NCBI GenBank assembly: GCA_001898935.1
Contig: MKVT01000008.1
Span: 310,001 to 374,000, forward strand
From: Paludibacter sp. 47-17
Lineage (GTDB): Bacteria; Bacteroidota; Bacteroidia; Bacteroidales; Paludibacteraceae
DNA length: 64,000 bases
Reading direction: 5' to 3'
Part shown: one piece after another, positions 44,277 through 54,585 of the stretch
Position numbering within the stretch: the first letter of the stretch is position 1
Layout of the letters: every line of letters begins with the position of its first letter
The notes under the pieces: model-generated
Told to the model about the DNA's origin: nothing
Seen by the model: the letters and a program-made list of their open reading frames with translations, nothing else
Database searches by the model: none
Translations under genes and position numbers: made by a program

Positions 44277-45941
44277 CTAATAAGCCTGTTCGTGCACATT
44301 GGCCACCGCCCGTCCCGATGGATCGTTTTGCTTTTTGAAAGCCTCGTCCCATTCGAGTGCCACAGGTGTCGAGCAGGCTACCGAAGGTACCGAAGGCACG
44401 CAGGCTGCCGCCTGTTCCGAACCAAAATGTTCTCTGAATATACTTCTGTAATAGTATTCTTCTTTTGATAAAGGAGGATTTACCGGGAAGGTTTCGGTTA
44501 CCCGGGCCATCATTTCGTCGGTCACCTGCGACGAGGTGATCGCTTTCAATGTGTCGATCCAGCTGTATCCGACACCATCCGAAAACTGTTCTTTCTGTCG
44601 CCAGGCAATACTTTCAGGAAGGTATTCCTCGAAGGCTTTGCGAAGCACCCATTTCTCGATTTTTCCTTTTCCGGCCATTTTATCCTGCGGATTCAGGCGC
44701 ATCGCCACATCCATGAATTCCTTGTCGAGAAACGGTACGCGCCCTTCTACTCCCCAGGCAGCTAGCGATTTGTTGGCCCGCAGGCAGTCGTATTGATGTA
44801 ACTTGCCGAGTTTACGAACGGTTTCTTTGTGAAATTCTTCTGCATTCGGGGCCTTGTGGAAATACAGGTATCCTCCGAAAATTTCATCGGCTCCTTCGCC
44901 CGAAAGCACCATTTTAACCCCCATCGATTTGATGACGCGTGCCAGTAAATACATGGGTGTACTGGCTCTTACGGTGGTTACGTCGTAGGTTTCGATGTGG
45001 TAGATTACATCGCGGATAGCGTCGAGCCCTTCCTGCACCGTAAAATTGATTTCGTGATGCACGGTGCCGATGTGTTCGGCTACTTTACGGGCCGCTGTTA
45101 AATCGGGAGAGCCGGTTAGTCCTACGGCAAACGAATGCAATTGCGGCCACCAGGCTTGTTCTTTATTTCCCGATTCGATGCGCATGGGCGCTTTTCGTTT
45201 GGCAATGGCCGAAATGATCGATGAATCGAGTCCGCCGGAGAGTAGTACCCCATACGGCACATCGGACATCAACTGGCGTTCGACCGCGTCTTCCAATGCT
45301 TTGCGCAATTCGTCGATGTCGGTCGGATTGTTTTTTACAGCATCAAATTCCATCCAATCGCGTTGGTACCATTTGACCGGAGCTCCATCGGGACTATAAT
45401 AATATTGTCCGGGAAGAAACTCTTCGATGCGGGTGCAATAACCTTCGAGGGCTTTGAGTTCCGACGCCACATAGTAGGTGCCGTTTGCATCCCAGCCCTG
45501 GTACAAAGGTATGATGCCGATATGATCGCGGCCGATGAGGAAAACATCTCTGGCCACATCGTACAGGGCAAAGGCAAAAATGCCATTCAGGTCTTCCAGA
45601 AAATCCTTTCCCTTGTCCTGATAGAGCGCCAGGATTACTTCACAGTCCGACTGGGTCTGAAACTCGTAGCGGCCTTCGTAGCGCTTACGGATTTCGCGGT
45701 GGTTGTAGATTTCGCCGTTCACAGCCAGTACCAGGTTGCCGTCCTTGCTATACTGAGGTTGTTTTCCGGAGGCCGGATCGACAATGGCCAGGCGTTCGTG
45801 AGCAAGGATAGCCCGTTCGTTGGCAAAGATTCCCGACCAGTCGGGACCGCGGTGACGGATGGTTTTCGACTGCTGCAATACTTGCTGTCGCAGCTGGGCG
45901 CTATCTTGTTGTATGTTGAAGGTACAAACTATTCCGCACAT
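44277..45941 (-). CDS. asnB: Asparagine synthase (glutamine-hydrolysing)
   Basis: Makes asparagine from aspartate, ATP and glutamine. The 554-residue protein starts MCGIVC with the N-terminal nucleophile Cys2, has the glutaminase segment RHRGPDWSG and AVNGEIYNH, and a synthetase domain with the pyrophosphate loop VLLSGGLDSSI and SGEGADEIFGGY. Last gene of gltB-gltD-asnB, starting 4 bp after gltD, so glutamine and glutamate use are transcribed together. Confidence 0.97.
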   Translation of the reverse strand: MCGIVCTFNIQQDSAQLRQQVLQQSKTIRHRGPDWSGIFANERAILAHERLAIVDPASGKQPQYSKDGNLVLAVNGEIYNHREIRKRYEGRYEFQTQSDCEVILALYQDKGKDFLEDLNGIFAFALYDVARDVFLIGRDHIGIIPLYQGWDANGTYYVASELKALEGYCTRIEEFLPGQYYYSPDGAPVKWYQRDWMEFDAVKNNPTDIDELRKALEDAVERQLMSDVPYGVLLSGGLDSSIISAIAKRKAPMRIESGNKEQAWWPQLHSFAVGLTGSPDLTAARKVAEHIGTVHHEINFTVQEGLDAIRDVIYHIETYDVTTVRASTPMYLLARVIKSMGVKMVLSGEGADEIFGGYLYFHKAPNAEEFHKETVRKLGKLHQYDCLRANKSLAAWGVEGRVPFLDKEFMDVAMRLNPQDKMAGKGKIEKWVLRKAFEEYLPESIAWRQKEQFSDGVGYSWIDTLKAITSSQVTDEMMARVTETFPVNPPLSKEEYYYRSIFREHFGSEQAAACVPSVPSVACSTPVALEWDEAFKKQNDPSGRAVANVHEQAY

Positions 45942-45945
45942 AATA

Positions 45946-47361
45946 TTAACAATTAATCGTTGAATGAATATCTTCCGCTACTTTCCGGCCGAGAGCAATG
46001 GCGCGTACCACCAGGCTGGCTCCGATTTGGGCGTCGCCGGTGGCAAATACCTTAGCCACATTGCTCCGCGATTGTTTGTCGGTAGCCACATTTCCCCGGC
46101 CGTCGAATGCCACTCCCAGTTCGGTGAGCAGTCCCTCGTGCACCGGATGTACGAATCCCAGCGCCAGAAATACCAGGTCGGCCTTGATGGTTTCGGTTTT
46201 CCCTGTCGGAACCATGGTGAATTTGCCATTTTCGTTTTTCCATTCCACTTCTTCAACCAGCACTTCGGTCACCTTACCGTTTTTGCCGGTAAATTGCCGG
46301 GTGTTCAGACTCCACTTACGCGTGCACCCTTCGAGGTGCGAACTCGAAGTTTTCAGGATATTGGGATAGTAAGGCCAGGGAGTGGCCGGATTTTTACCTG
46401 CAGGCGGCTGGGGTAAGATCTCGATTTGAGTAATGGCGGCGGCGCCCTGACGGACAGCGGTCCCCACGCAGTCGGATCCGGTATCGCCGCCACCTATCAC
46501 CAACACATGCTTGCCTTTGGCATTAATCAGTTTGCGCTCGTCGACCGGTTCTCCCATAATAAGCTGGTTGGCCTGCGAGAGATATTCCATCGCAAAGTGA
46601 ATCCCTTTCAATTCGCGACCGGCCGGGCTAATATCGCGGGGTTTCCCGGCGCCGATGGCAATACAAACCGCATCGAATTCATTCATGATTTGAGTTCCCG
46701 GTACGGAAACGCCCACTTCTGTATTTGTTTTGAAAATAATCCCCTCGGCTTCGAGTTGTTCGATACGCCTGTCGATTACATTCTTATTCAGCTTGAAATT
46801 CGGAATGCCGTAACGCATCAATCCGCCCACATGCTGATCTTTTTCAAATACGGTGACCCAATGTCCCTTGCGGTTGAGTTGCTGGGCAGCAGCCAATCCG
46901 GCAGGACCGGAGCCGATCACGGCAATTTTCTTTCCTGTGCGTGTTTTCGGCGGTTGCGGCTTGATCATGCCTTCGAGAAAGGCGACCTCGGTCACTGCAG
47001 CTTCGTTTTCACGAATGGTTACAGGGGCGTCGTGCAATGCCAGTACACAGCTTTTCTCACAGGGAGCCGGACAGATACGGCCTGTGAAATCGGGGAAATT
47101 ATTGGTTTCGTGCAGTACTTCCACACCTTCTTTCCATTTCCCTTTGTAAATAAGGTCCTGCCATTCGGGCATCTTATTGCCCAGCGGACAAGCCCAGTGG
47201 CAGAAAGGGATTCCGCAATCCATACAGCGTGAGGCCTGCAGTTTGCGGTCTTCCCGGTTCAATGTTTGTTCTACCTCGCCGAAGTCGTAAATACGTTCGC
47301 TGACCGGCCGGTAACCCGCTTCCTTGCGGGGTATATAGGTGAATGCTTTCGGATTTCCCAT
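45946..47361 (-). CDS. gltD: Glutamate synthase small subunit
   Basis: The FAD- and NADPH-binding subunit passes electrons to GltB. In 471 residues it has the N-terminal cysteine clusters for 4Fe-4S centres (CMDCGIPFCHWACP and GRICPAPCEKSC), the FAD motif VIGSGPAGLAAA and the NADPH motif VIGGGDTGSDC, ending in a FAD-binding FATGDAQIGASLVV. It lies 8 bp after gltB. Confidence 0.97.
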   Translation of the reverse strand: MGNPKAFTYIPRKEAGYRPVSERIYDFGEVEQTLNREDRKLQASRCMDCGIPFCHWACPLGNKMPEWQDLIYKGKWKEGVEVLHETNNFPDFTGRICPAPCEKSCVLALHDAPVTIRENEAAVTEVAFLEGMIKPQPPKTRTGKKIAVIGSGPAGLAAAQQLNRKGHWVTVFEKDQHVGGLMRYGIPNFKLNKNVIDRRIEQLEAEGIIFKTNTEVGVSVPGTQIMNEFDAVCIAIGAGKPRDISPAGRELKGIHFAMEYLSQANQLIMGEPVDERKLINAKGKHVLVIGGGDTGSDCVGTAVRQGAAAITQIEILPQPPAGKNPATPWPYYPNILKTSSSHLEGCTRKWSLNTRQFTGKNGKVTEVLVEEVEWKNENGKFTMVPTGKTETIKADLVFLALGFVHPVHEGLLTELGVAFDGRGNVATDKQSRSNVAKVFATGDAQIGASLVVRAIALGRKVAEDIHSTINC

Positions 47362-47369
47362 TGTCGTAA

Positions 47370-50300
47370 TTAATAATCGCGTTGTACTTGTGCTATCTTC
47401 TTGTTGATGGCTTCCATCTTCTCTTCCTGCAATACTTTTTTGTATTCGATCGGAACTACTTTGATGAATTTATCCACTGCCTCGCGCCAGTTGTCGAGAA
47501 TCTCTTTGGCCCGCACACTTCCTGTATACTGATAATGACGGGTAATCAGGCTGTGCAGCTCTTTACTGTCCATGCTGTCCTCGATGAGCGAGAGTTCCAC
47601 CATTTCCATATTACAATAGAAATCGAAATCGCCGTTTTCGTCGTACACATAAGCCACTCCACCACTCATACCGGCGGCAAAGTTGCGGCCCGTGGCGCCC
47701 AGTACGACGGTACGGCCGCCCGTCATGTATTCGCAGCAATGATCGCCGGCACCTTCCACCACGGCTATCGCCCCGGAGTTACGCACACAGAAACGTTCGC
47801 CGGCCACACCATTAATAAACACCTCGCCCGAGGTAGCGCCGTACAGCATCGTATTACCGGCTATGATGTTTTTTTCCGGGCGGAAAGTATGTCCCGAAGG
47901 AGGGACAACAATGATGCGTCCGCCCGACAGCCCTTTGCCCAGGTAGTCGTTGGCATCGCCTTCCAGGCGGAAGGTAGCTCCCTTGCTCAGGAAGGCGCCA
48001 AAACTCTGACCTGCCGACCCTTCGAACGAAGCCGTTATCGTTCCTTCCGGCAACCCGGCCTGACCGTAACGTTTGGCTATTTCGCCCGAAAGCATAGCGC
48101 CCACCGAACGGTCGGTATTTTTCACTTCACTCCTGATCTCTACCGGAACACATAAGTCGAGTGCAGGCAAGGCTTTCTTGATGAGTTGTATATCCAATAC
48201 CTTGTCGATTTTATGTTCCTGATTTTTCACGTGCTTCAGCGCCGCTTCAGGATTAACCGGTTTGAAGCCGGTGATGCGCGACAAATCGACTTTCGCGATT
48301 TTTGCCGGACCGTCCACCTGCCGGCGTTTCAAAAGATCGGCACGGCCAATGATCTCGTCGAGCGAGCGATAACCCATTTGCGCCAGGTGTTCGCGTACGT
48401 CCTCGGCCAGGAACTTAAAGAAATTGACCAGGTATTCGTGCCGTCCGGTAAAATGCTTGCGCAAATCTTCATCCTGGGTCGCAATACCAACGGGACAGGT
48501 ATTGAGGTGGCATTTACGCATGATCACGCAGCCCAGTACGATGAGTGCGCTGGTGGCGAATCCGAATTCCTCGGCACCCAGCAGGGCTGCCATCACGATA
48601 TCGCGGCCGGTTTTCAGCTGGCCATCGGCCTGCAATACGATTTGTCCGCGAAGGTTGTTGAGCACCAGCGTCTGCTGAGTCTCGGCCAGACCGATTTCCA
48701 TGGGCAGGCCCGCGTGTTTGATGGAGCTCGACGGACTTGCGCCGGTTCCCCCTTCGTACCCGCTGATCAGAATCAGATCGGCTTTTGCTTTTGCCACACC
48801 GGCGGCAATGGTTCCCACGCCGCTTTCCGAAACCAGTTTCACGCTGATTACCGCCGCAGGATTGATATTCTTCAGGTCGAAAATCAATTGCGCCAAATCC
48901 TCGATCGAATAAATATCGTGGTGGGGCGGGGGGGAGATAAGCGAAATCCCCGGGATGGAGTGACGTGTTTTAGCGATAATTTTATCCACTTTATGCCCCG
49001 GAAGCTGACCCCCTTCGCCCGGTTTTGCACCCTGGGCGATTTTGATCTGAATTTCGTCGGCATTCACCAGGTATTCGGCCGTGACCCCAAAGCGTCCCGA
49101 TGCCACCTGCTTGATAGCCGAGCGCGCGCTCAGTCCGTCGGCCCTCTTCTTATAACGTTCGGGATCTTCGCCCCCTTCGCCGGTATTCGACCGTCCTCCC
49201 AGGAGATTCATGGCCATTGCCATGGCTTCGTGAGCTTCACGGCTGATGGAACCGTAGGACATCGCCCCGGTAACAAAACGCCGGTAAATATTTTCAATGG
49301 GTTCTACCTCGTTGATGTCGATCGGGTTGCGCTCGTATTCGAGCAAGTCGCGGATAAATACCGGCGCCGCTTTTTCGTCGGCCGACTTCACGTATTCTTT
49401 GTATTTATCGTAACTGCCGGTCTTGGTCGCAATTTGCAACCGGGCGATCGTTTCAGGGTTCCAGGCGTGATGTTCGCCTTCGACCCTGTAGGCGTACTGG
49501 CCCAGGTTCAGCAGTTTGACTTCTTCGCCTTCTTTTGGGAAAAAGGCATGGGTGTGAGGTTGGAGTACTTCCCCGGCAATATCGTCCAAATCGATCCCTT
49601 CTATTTTCGATACCAGGCCTTTGAAGTAAGTACTTACCACCTGATTCGAAATTCCGATGGCTTCGAAAATCTGAGCGCCCCGGTAACTGCGAACGGTTGA
49701 AATTCCCATTTTCGACATCACCTTGAGCAGCCCTTTGTTGATGGCCTTGATATAGTTTTTCTCGGCCGTATGGAAGTCAAGTTGCAGGTCGCCCGATTTA
49801 ATTTGTTGATTCAGAATGGCAAAGGCGAGATAAGGATTCACCGCGTTGGCGCCAAATCCGAAGAGCAATGCAAAATGCATTACCTCGCGCGGTTCGGCAG
49901 TTTCCACCACGATATCGGTTTGCATGCGTTTGCGTTTGTCGATCAGGTAATGATGTACCGCCGATACCGCCAGCAACGATGGGATGGGCGCCTGGTCGGC
50001 GTTTACGCCCCGGTCGCTCAGCACGATGTAATTCTTGCCCTCGTCAACAGCTTTTTCCACTGCGATGCAAAGTTCTTTGATTGCTTTCTCCAGCCCCTTT
50101 TTACCCTCTTTGGCCTTGAAATGCATCGGCAGTATAGCCGTCGAAAAGCCTTTGTAGCGCAGGTTCAGCAGGATGTCGAACTGGGTGTTGGTGAGTACCG
50201 GGCTCTTCAGCTTTACCATTTTACAGATTTCGGGTGCCGGTTCCAGCAGGTTGTTGTGAACCGAGCCCACGTAGGACGTGAGCGACATCACCAGCTCTTC

Positions 50301-51896
50301 GCGGATGGGGTCGATAGGAGGGTTGGTTACCTGGGCGAACTGCTGACGGAAGTAGTTGAACAGGCGTTGCGGTTTCGACGAGAACACCGATAAAGCCACG
50401 TCATTGCCCATCGACGATACAGGTTCCTGGCCGGCTTCGGCCATCGGTATCATCAGCTTTTCAATATCTTCGCGCGAATAACCGAAGGCCGTCAGCATTT
50501 TATCGTATTCCGGGCATTCGGTTTTAACCGATCGTCCCGACGATATTTCTTCCAGGTTGATACGGTTTTTGTCGAGCCATTCCTTGTAAGGAAACGCTTT
50601 TGCCAATCCTTCTTTCAGTTCGCGGTCGTAATAAATTTCACCCCGTTCGGTATCGATCATGATCATCTTTCCCGGTTTCAGGCGTCCTTTTTCCTTGATG
50701 CGCGGAGCTTCGATGGGGATTGTTCCCGTTTCGGATGCGATGATCATCAGGTCGTCGTGCGTTATCAGGTAGCGTGCCGGTCGCAGGCCGTTGCGGTCGA
50801 GCATACCTCCGGCATAGCGGCCGTCGCTGAAGAGTAAAGTGGCCGGACCGTCCCAGGGCTCCATAAAAATGGAGTGGTATTCGTAAAATGCTTTCAGATT
50901 GTCGGAAATCGGATTCTTGGAGTTCCAGCTTTCGGGAACCAGCATTGCCATGGCATGAGGCAGACTTTTGCCCGACATGACCAGAAACTCCAGCACATTA
51001 TCGAGCGATGCCGAATCGCTCATGCCCGGCTGTACTACCGGCATCAACTCTTTTAAGTCGCCCAGCAGGTCCGATTTCAATACACTTTCGCGGGCTTCCA
51101 TCCAAAAACGGTTGCCGCGTATGGTGTTGATTTCTCCGTTATGTCCCAGCATACGGAAAGGCTGGGCCAAATCCCAGGTAGGGAAGGTGTTGGTGCTGAA
51201 ACGCGAGTGCACCAATGCAATGCCGGAAGTGAAATTGGGATTGATAAGATCGGGGTAGTAGTCGCGAAGCTGCAAGGAAGTCAGCATCCCTTTGTATACC
51301 ATCTGGCGGGTGGAAAGGGTGACGATATAAAAACTACGTTCCTTTGCCAGGTTCGATTTGGCAATTGCACCTTCAATTTTTTTACGTACAATATATAATT
51401 TATGCTCCAGTTCCGACTGGTTGGAAGCGCCGGTAATGAAAAGCTGTTTGATGAGTGGTTCGTTGGAAGCCGAAATTTCGCCCAGAATCTCGCTGTTGGT
51501 AGGCACATCGCGAACAGCCAGGAGTTGCAGGCCTTCTTTCTCGATGTTTTCGCGGATTACATTCAGGCACAACGATGCCTTTTTATCGTCTTTGGGAAGA
51601 AATACCAGCCCGGTTCCGTATTTACCTTTGGCCGGAACGGGAATGCCTTGAAGCAAGATAAATTCGTGCGGAATCTGCACCAGGATTCCCGCGCCGTCGC
51701 CGGTTTTGTTGTCGGCGCTTTCGGCGCCGCGGTGCACCATATTTTCGAGGACTTGCAAGCCTTTTTCGACTATTTCATGCGATTTTTCTCCGTAGAGATT
51801 CAATACAAGTCCTACTCCGCATGCGTCGTGTTCGTGTTGAGATGAGTACAGCGTACGCTGTTCAACTTCGTCTAGTTGTAGGGGACTTAAACTCAT
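47370..51896 (-). CDS. gltB: Glutamate synthase large subunit
   Basis: Converts glutamine and 2-oxoglutarate into two glutamates. The 1508-residue protein has a short propeptide and then the glutaminase nucleophile Cys26 (HDACGVGLV), the central and FMN-binding synthase domain (GGRSNTGEGGEDPERY; PHHDIYSIEDLAQLI), the 3Fe-4S cysteines in CVIMRKCHLNTCPVG and the C-terminal beta-helix with repeated G-rich turns (MSGGVAYVYDENGDF). No TAnnTTTG element was seen in the 139-bp gap from glnA, so it may be partly read through from glnA. Confidence 0.97.
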   Translation of the reverse strand: MSLSPLQLDEVEQRTLYSSQHEHDACGVGLVLNLYGEKSHEIVEKGLQVLENMVHRGAESADNKTGDGAGILVQIPHEFILLQGIPVPAKGKYGTGLVFLPKDDKKASLCLNVIRENIEKEGLQLLAVRDVPTNSEILGEISASNEPLIKQLFITGASNQSELEHKLYIVRKKIEGAIAKSNLAKERSFYIVTLSTRQMVYKGMLTSLQLRDYYPDLINPNFTSGIALVHSRFSTNTFPTWDLAQPFRMLGHNGEINTIRGNRFWMEARESVLKSDLLGDLKELMPVVQPGMSDSASLDNVLEFLVMSGKSLPHAMAMLVPESWNSKNPISDNLKAFYEYHSIFMEPWDGPATLLFSDGRYAGGMLDRNGLRPARYLITHDDLMIIASETGTIPIEAPRIKEKGRLKPGKMIMIDTERGEIYYDRELKEGLAKAFPYKEWLDKNRINLEEISSGRSVKTECPEYDKMLTAFGYSREDIEKLMIPMAEAGQEPVSSMGNDVALSVFSSKPQRLFNYFRQQFAQVTNPPIDPIREELVMSLTSYVGSVHNNLLEPAPEICKMVKLKSPVLTNTQFDILLNLRYKGFSTAILPMHFKAKEGKKGLEKAIKELCIAVEKAVDEGKNYIVLSDRGVNADQAPIPSLLAVSAVHHYLIDKRKRMQTDIVVETAEPREVMHFALLFGFGANAVNPYLAFAILNQQIKSGDLQLDFHTAEKNYIKAINKGLLKVMSKMGISTVRSYRGAQIFEAIGISNQVVSTYFKGLVSKIEGIDLDDIAGEVLQPHTHAFFPKEGEEVKLLNLGQYAYRVEGEHHAWNPETIARLQIATKTGSYDKYKEYVKSADEKAAPVFIRDLLEYERNPIDINEVEPIENIYRRFVTGAMSYGSISREAHEAMAMAMNLLGGRSNTGEGGEDPERYKKRADGLSARSAIKQVASGRFGVTAEYLVNADEIQIKIAQGAKPGEGGQLPGHKVDKIIAKTRHSIPGISLISPPPHHDIYSIEDLAQLIFDLKNINPAAVISVKLVSESGVGTIAAGVAKAKADLILISGYEGGTGASPSSSIKHAGLPMEIGLAETQQTLVLNNLRGQIVLQADGQLKTGRDIVMAALLGAEEFGFATSALIVLGCVIMRKCHLNTCPVGIATQDEDLRKHFTGRHEYLVNFFKFLAEDVREHLAQMGYRSLDEIIGRADLLKRRQVDGPAKIAKVDLSRITGFKPVNPEAALKHVKNQEHKIDKVLDIQLIKKALPALDLCVPVEIRSEVKNTDRSVGAMLSGEIAKRYGQAGLPEGTITASFEGSAGQSFGAFLSKGATFRLEGDANDYLGKGLSGGRIIVVPPSGHTFRPEKNIIAGNTMLYGATSGEVFINGVAGERFCVRNSGAIAVVEGAGDHCCEYMTGGRTVVLGATGRNFAAGMSGGVAYVYDENGDFDFYCNMEMVELSLIEDSMDSKELHSLITRHYQYTGSVRAKEILDNWREAVDKFIKVVPIEYKKVLQEEKMEAINKKIAQVQRDY

Positions 51897-51972
51897 AGCG
51901 TGACTTCGTTTTTTAGTTTTTTGGGGATATAAAGGGGGAAGGATACATCAGGCGATGCATCGTAAGATATTG

Positions 51973-52014
51973 ATTGTCAGTGGAGGGGCTTGTTATGCTC
52001 CAGCCACTGACAAT
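51973..52014 (-). other. Hairpin in the glnA-gltB gap
   Basis: An 11-bp perfect stem ATTGTCAGTGG (51973-51983) with CCACTGACAAT (52004-52014) and a partly paired 20-nt loop, 21 nt after the glnA stop. No T-run follows on the minus strand, so it is a poor terminator; an attenuator or mRNA-processing hairpin controlling read-through into gltB is possible. A separate palindrome CGATGCATCG lies at 51953-51962. Confidence 0.55.
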
Positions 52015-52035
52015 GTATGATTACTATTTGAACAA

Positions 52036-54231
52036 TTACCGGATGAAGAGTAATTCGCGGTATTTAGGCAATGTCCACATTTCGTTGTCGACAATTAATT
52101 CGAGTTTGTCCACGTCGTAGCGGATTTTATCGAGATAGGGGAACACGTCATCGTGGTACGCTTTGGCCTTATCGTATTCATGGTCAATTTTGTTGGCTAC
52201 TTTACGGGCCTCGATCATTGCATCCACATTGTTCTTGATATTGGTAATACGACGGGCGATTTCTTCAATAAGGCATTTGTTCATGCTGGCCAGTTCTGCC
52301 GCTTTTTCGGCCGGATAGATCGCGTAGATTTTCGCTACATTGTCGAGCAGCAACGACTGGTATTTGGTAACCACCGGAATGATGTGATTCATGCAGAGAT
52401 CGCCGAGCACACGTGCTTCGATCTGAATTTTCTTGGTGTAAATCTCCCATTTAACTTCATTACGGGCATGGAGTTCCTTTTCGGACAATACGCCGGTTTT
52501 GGCAAACATGGCCACCGAGTCGGGTGTGGTATAGGCTTTATAGATTTCGGGAACACTGGTTTCGCAATCGAGACCGCGGGCTGCAGCTTCAATTTTCCAT
52601 TCATCGCTGTAGCCGTTGCCGTCGAACCGGATGGGTTTCGAAATCTTGATGTATTCCTTCAGTACTTCGAAGATGGCTTTTTCTTTCGTTTTTCCCGAAG
52701 CCATTTTAGCATCCACTTCGGCTTTGAATTCGGTAAGTTGTGCGGCTACGGCGCTGTTGAGTGCGATAAGGGCCGATGCACAGTTGGCCGACGAACCTAC
52801 GGCCCGGAACTCAAACCGGTTGCCGGTAAAGGCAAAGGGTGAAGTACGGTTGCGGTCGGTGTTGTCGAGCAATACTTCCGGAATATGCGGAATGCCGAGG
52901 CTCAGGCGTTTTTTTGCATCCATCACGATGGCTTCGTCGGTCGTGCTGGCTTCCAGTTTGTTGAGCACAGCGGTGATTTGTGAACCCAGGAAAGCTGATA
53001 CGATGGCCGGAGGAGCTTCGTTGGCACCCAGGCGGTGGGCGTTGTTGGCAGTCATGATCGACGCTTTCAGTAACGCGTTGTTTTTATAAACGGCCATCAA
53101 AACGTTCACGAGGAAGGTGATGAACTGCAGGTTTTCCTCGGGAGTTTTTCCCGGAGTAAGCAGTCCCACACCGGTGTCGGTGCCCAACGACCAGTTATTG
53201 TGTTTACCCGAACCGTTTACGCCGGCAAATGGCTTTTCGTGAAGCAGCAAACGGAAGCCATGGCGACGGGCTACTTTTTTCATCAGCGACATGACAAGCA
53301 GGTTCTGGTCGTTCGATAAATTGGCTTCTCCGAAAATAGGAGCTAGCTCGAACTGATTGGGCGCTACCTCGTTGTGCCGGGTTTTCAGAGGAATGGCATA
53401 TTTGTAGGCCTCGAATTCGAGGTCTTTCATATAGGCTGCCACACGCGAAGGTACGGCGCCGAAATAGTGATCTTCCAACTGTTGGTTTTTAGCCGATTCG
53501 TGTCCTAACAGGGTGCGACCCGTAAGAGCCAGGTCGGGACGGGTGGCATACAGGCTTTCGTCTACTAAGAAATATTCCTGTTCCCAGCCCAGGAAACTTA
53601 CGACTTTTTTCACCGTCGGATCGAAATACTGACAAACTGCGGTGGCAGCTTTGTCGACCGCATTCAATGCTTTGAGCAGCGGCGCTTTTAAATCGAGCGA
53701 CTCGCCGGTATAGGAAATAAAAATGGTCGGGATACACAGGGTGTCGTCCATTACAAAAGCAGGCGAAGAAGGATCCCAGGCGGTGTAACCGCGTGCTTCG
53801 AAGGTGCTGCGGATGCCGCCGTTGGGAAACGACGATGCGTCAGGTTCCTGTTGTGCAAGCAGTTTGCCCGAAAAATCCTCGATAACATTGCCTCCGGGGG
53901 CGCCTTCGTACTCAATGAAGGAGTCGTGCTTCTCGGCAGTACCGTCGGTCAACGGCTGAAACCAGTGCGTGTAGTGGGTTGCACCCATTTCCATGGCCCA
54001 ACGTTTCATGCCTGCAGCCACGTGATCGGCTATGTCGCGATCGAGTACCTGGCCTTTGTCAACAGCATTCTGAATGGCTTCCATCGTGTCCTTAGCTAAG
54101 TATTTCGCCATGGCTGTGCGCGAAAATACATACTTTCCATAATACTCAGAGGTGAGTTTGCCCGGGGCTTCCACACAGATCGCTTTCTTCTTGAAAGCTT
54201 CTTCTACTGCTTTAAAACGTAGTGATGACAT
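52036..54231 (-). CDS. glnA: Glutamine synthetase type III
   Basis: Assimilates ammonium into glutamine. At 731 residues it is the large GSIII type (GlnN), found mainly in Bacteroidota and some cyanobacteria. Family motifs: an N-terminal region with KRWAMEMGATHYTHWFQPLT and KHDSF, the NGSGKHNNWSLGT segment of the active site, and the C-terminal region characteristic of GSIII. Two promoter-like elements precede it. It converges functionally with the GltBD and AmtB genes next door. Confidence 0.97.
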   Translation of the reverse strand: MSSLRFKAVEEAFKKKAICVEAPGKLTSEYYGKYVFSRTAMAKYLAKDTMEAIQNAVDKGQVLDRDIADHVAAGMKRWAMEMGATHYTHWFQPLTDGTAEKHDSFIEYEGAPGGNVIEDFSGKLLAQQEPDASSFPNGGIRSTFEARGYTAWDPSSPAFVMDDTLCIPTIFISYTGESLDLKAPLLKALNAVDKAATAVCQYFDPTVKKVVSFLGWEQEYFLVDESLYATRPDLALTGRTLLGHESAKNQQLEDHYFGAVPSRVAAYMKDLEFEAYKYAIPLKTRHNEVAPNQFELAPIFGEANLSNDQNLLVMSLMKKVARRHGFRLLLHEKPFAGVNGSGKHNNWSLGTDTGVGLLTPGKTPEENLQFITFLVNVLMAVYKNNALLKASIMTANNAHRLGANEAPPAIVSAFLGSQITAVLNKLEASTTDEAIVMDAKKRLSLGIPHIPEVLLDNTDRNRTSPFAFTGNRFEFRAVGSSANCASALIALNSAVAAQLTEFKAEVDAKMASGKTKEKAIFEVLKEYIKISKPIRFDGNGYSDEWKIEAAARGLDCETSVPEIYKAYTTPDSVAMFAKTGVLSEKELHARNEVKWEIYTKKIQIEARVLGDLCMNHIIPVVTKYQSLLLDNVAKIYAIYPAEKAAELASMNKCLIEEIARRITNIKNNVDAMIEARKVANKIDHEYDKAKAYHDDVFPYLDKIRYDVDKLELIVDNEMWTLPKYRELLFIR

Positions 54232-54310
54232 AATTGTGTATTTTAATTTATTATCTATCTTTTTTATACTTAAATATGGTTTGAGCTAACTTTTTGCTAA
54301 TCTTTGTTTG

Positions 54311-54318
54311 CAAATATA
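54311..54318 (-). promoter_or_regulatory. Proximal promoter -7 element for glnA
   Basis: TATATTTG followed by GC, 80 bp before the glnA ATG; the -33 region is weak. Confidence 0.55.
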
Positions 54319-54492
54319 GTTATAGTGTAAAGAAATCGGCTAATTTTTTTTGTTAATAGTTAGAATTAAAATCTTTCGGTTTCAATTTGTAATCATTAAT
54401 AGCATTAGTGCTTACAGTTTGAAATATATAAAGGAAAATATGTTATAAAACATAAATTCCAATGGTTTTGTTCGCTGCTTTTTTTTAACCTG

Positions 54493-54500
54493 CAAATATA
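54493..54500 (-). promoter_or_regulatory. Distal promoter -7 element for glnA
   Basis: A second TATATTTG followed by GC, 260 bp before glnA and just after the amtB terminator. Tandem identical elements suggest that glnA is read from two starts, possibly under different nitrogen supply. Confidence 0.45.
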
Positions 54501-54527
54501 CATACTTTTTAGCTTTTTTGGTTAAAT

Positions 54528-54557
54528 GGCAGGCCATTTCTCACGAAGTGGCCTGCC
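54528..54557 (-). terminator. Terminator after amtB
   Basis: A 13-bp stem (GGCAGGCCA at 54528-54536 with TGGCCTGCC at 54549-54557, extended inward by four pairs including one G-T) around the loop TCAC. The T tract on the minus side is short. Confidence 0.72.
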
Positions 54558-54585
54558 GGAAACAATAAAACTAAAAAACACACGA

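Larger units (their letters stand above)
54232..54585. other. Intergenic region upstream of glnA
   Basis: 354 bp, very AT-rich, no gene seen. It holds two minus-strand promoter-like sites (54311-54318 and 54493-54500) and the amtB terminator (54528-54557). The sequence between the promoters contains no ORF or hairpin that I could support. Confidence 0.6.

Noticed and set aside
48186-49700. 504-codon open frame on the plus strand inside gltB
   Set aside because: It lies wholly antisense to the conserved gltB catalytic region and its translation has no recognisable domain; a by-product of codon bias.
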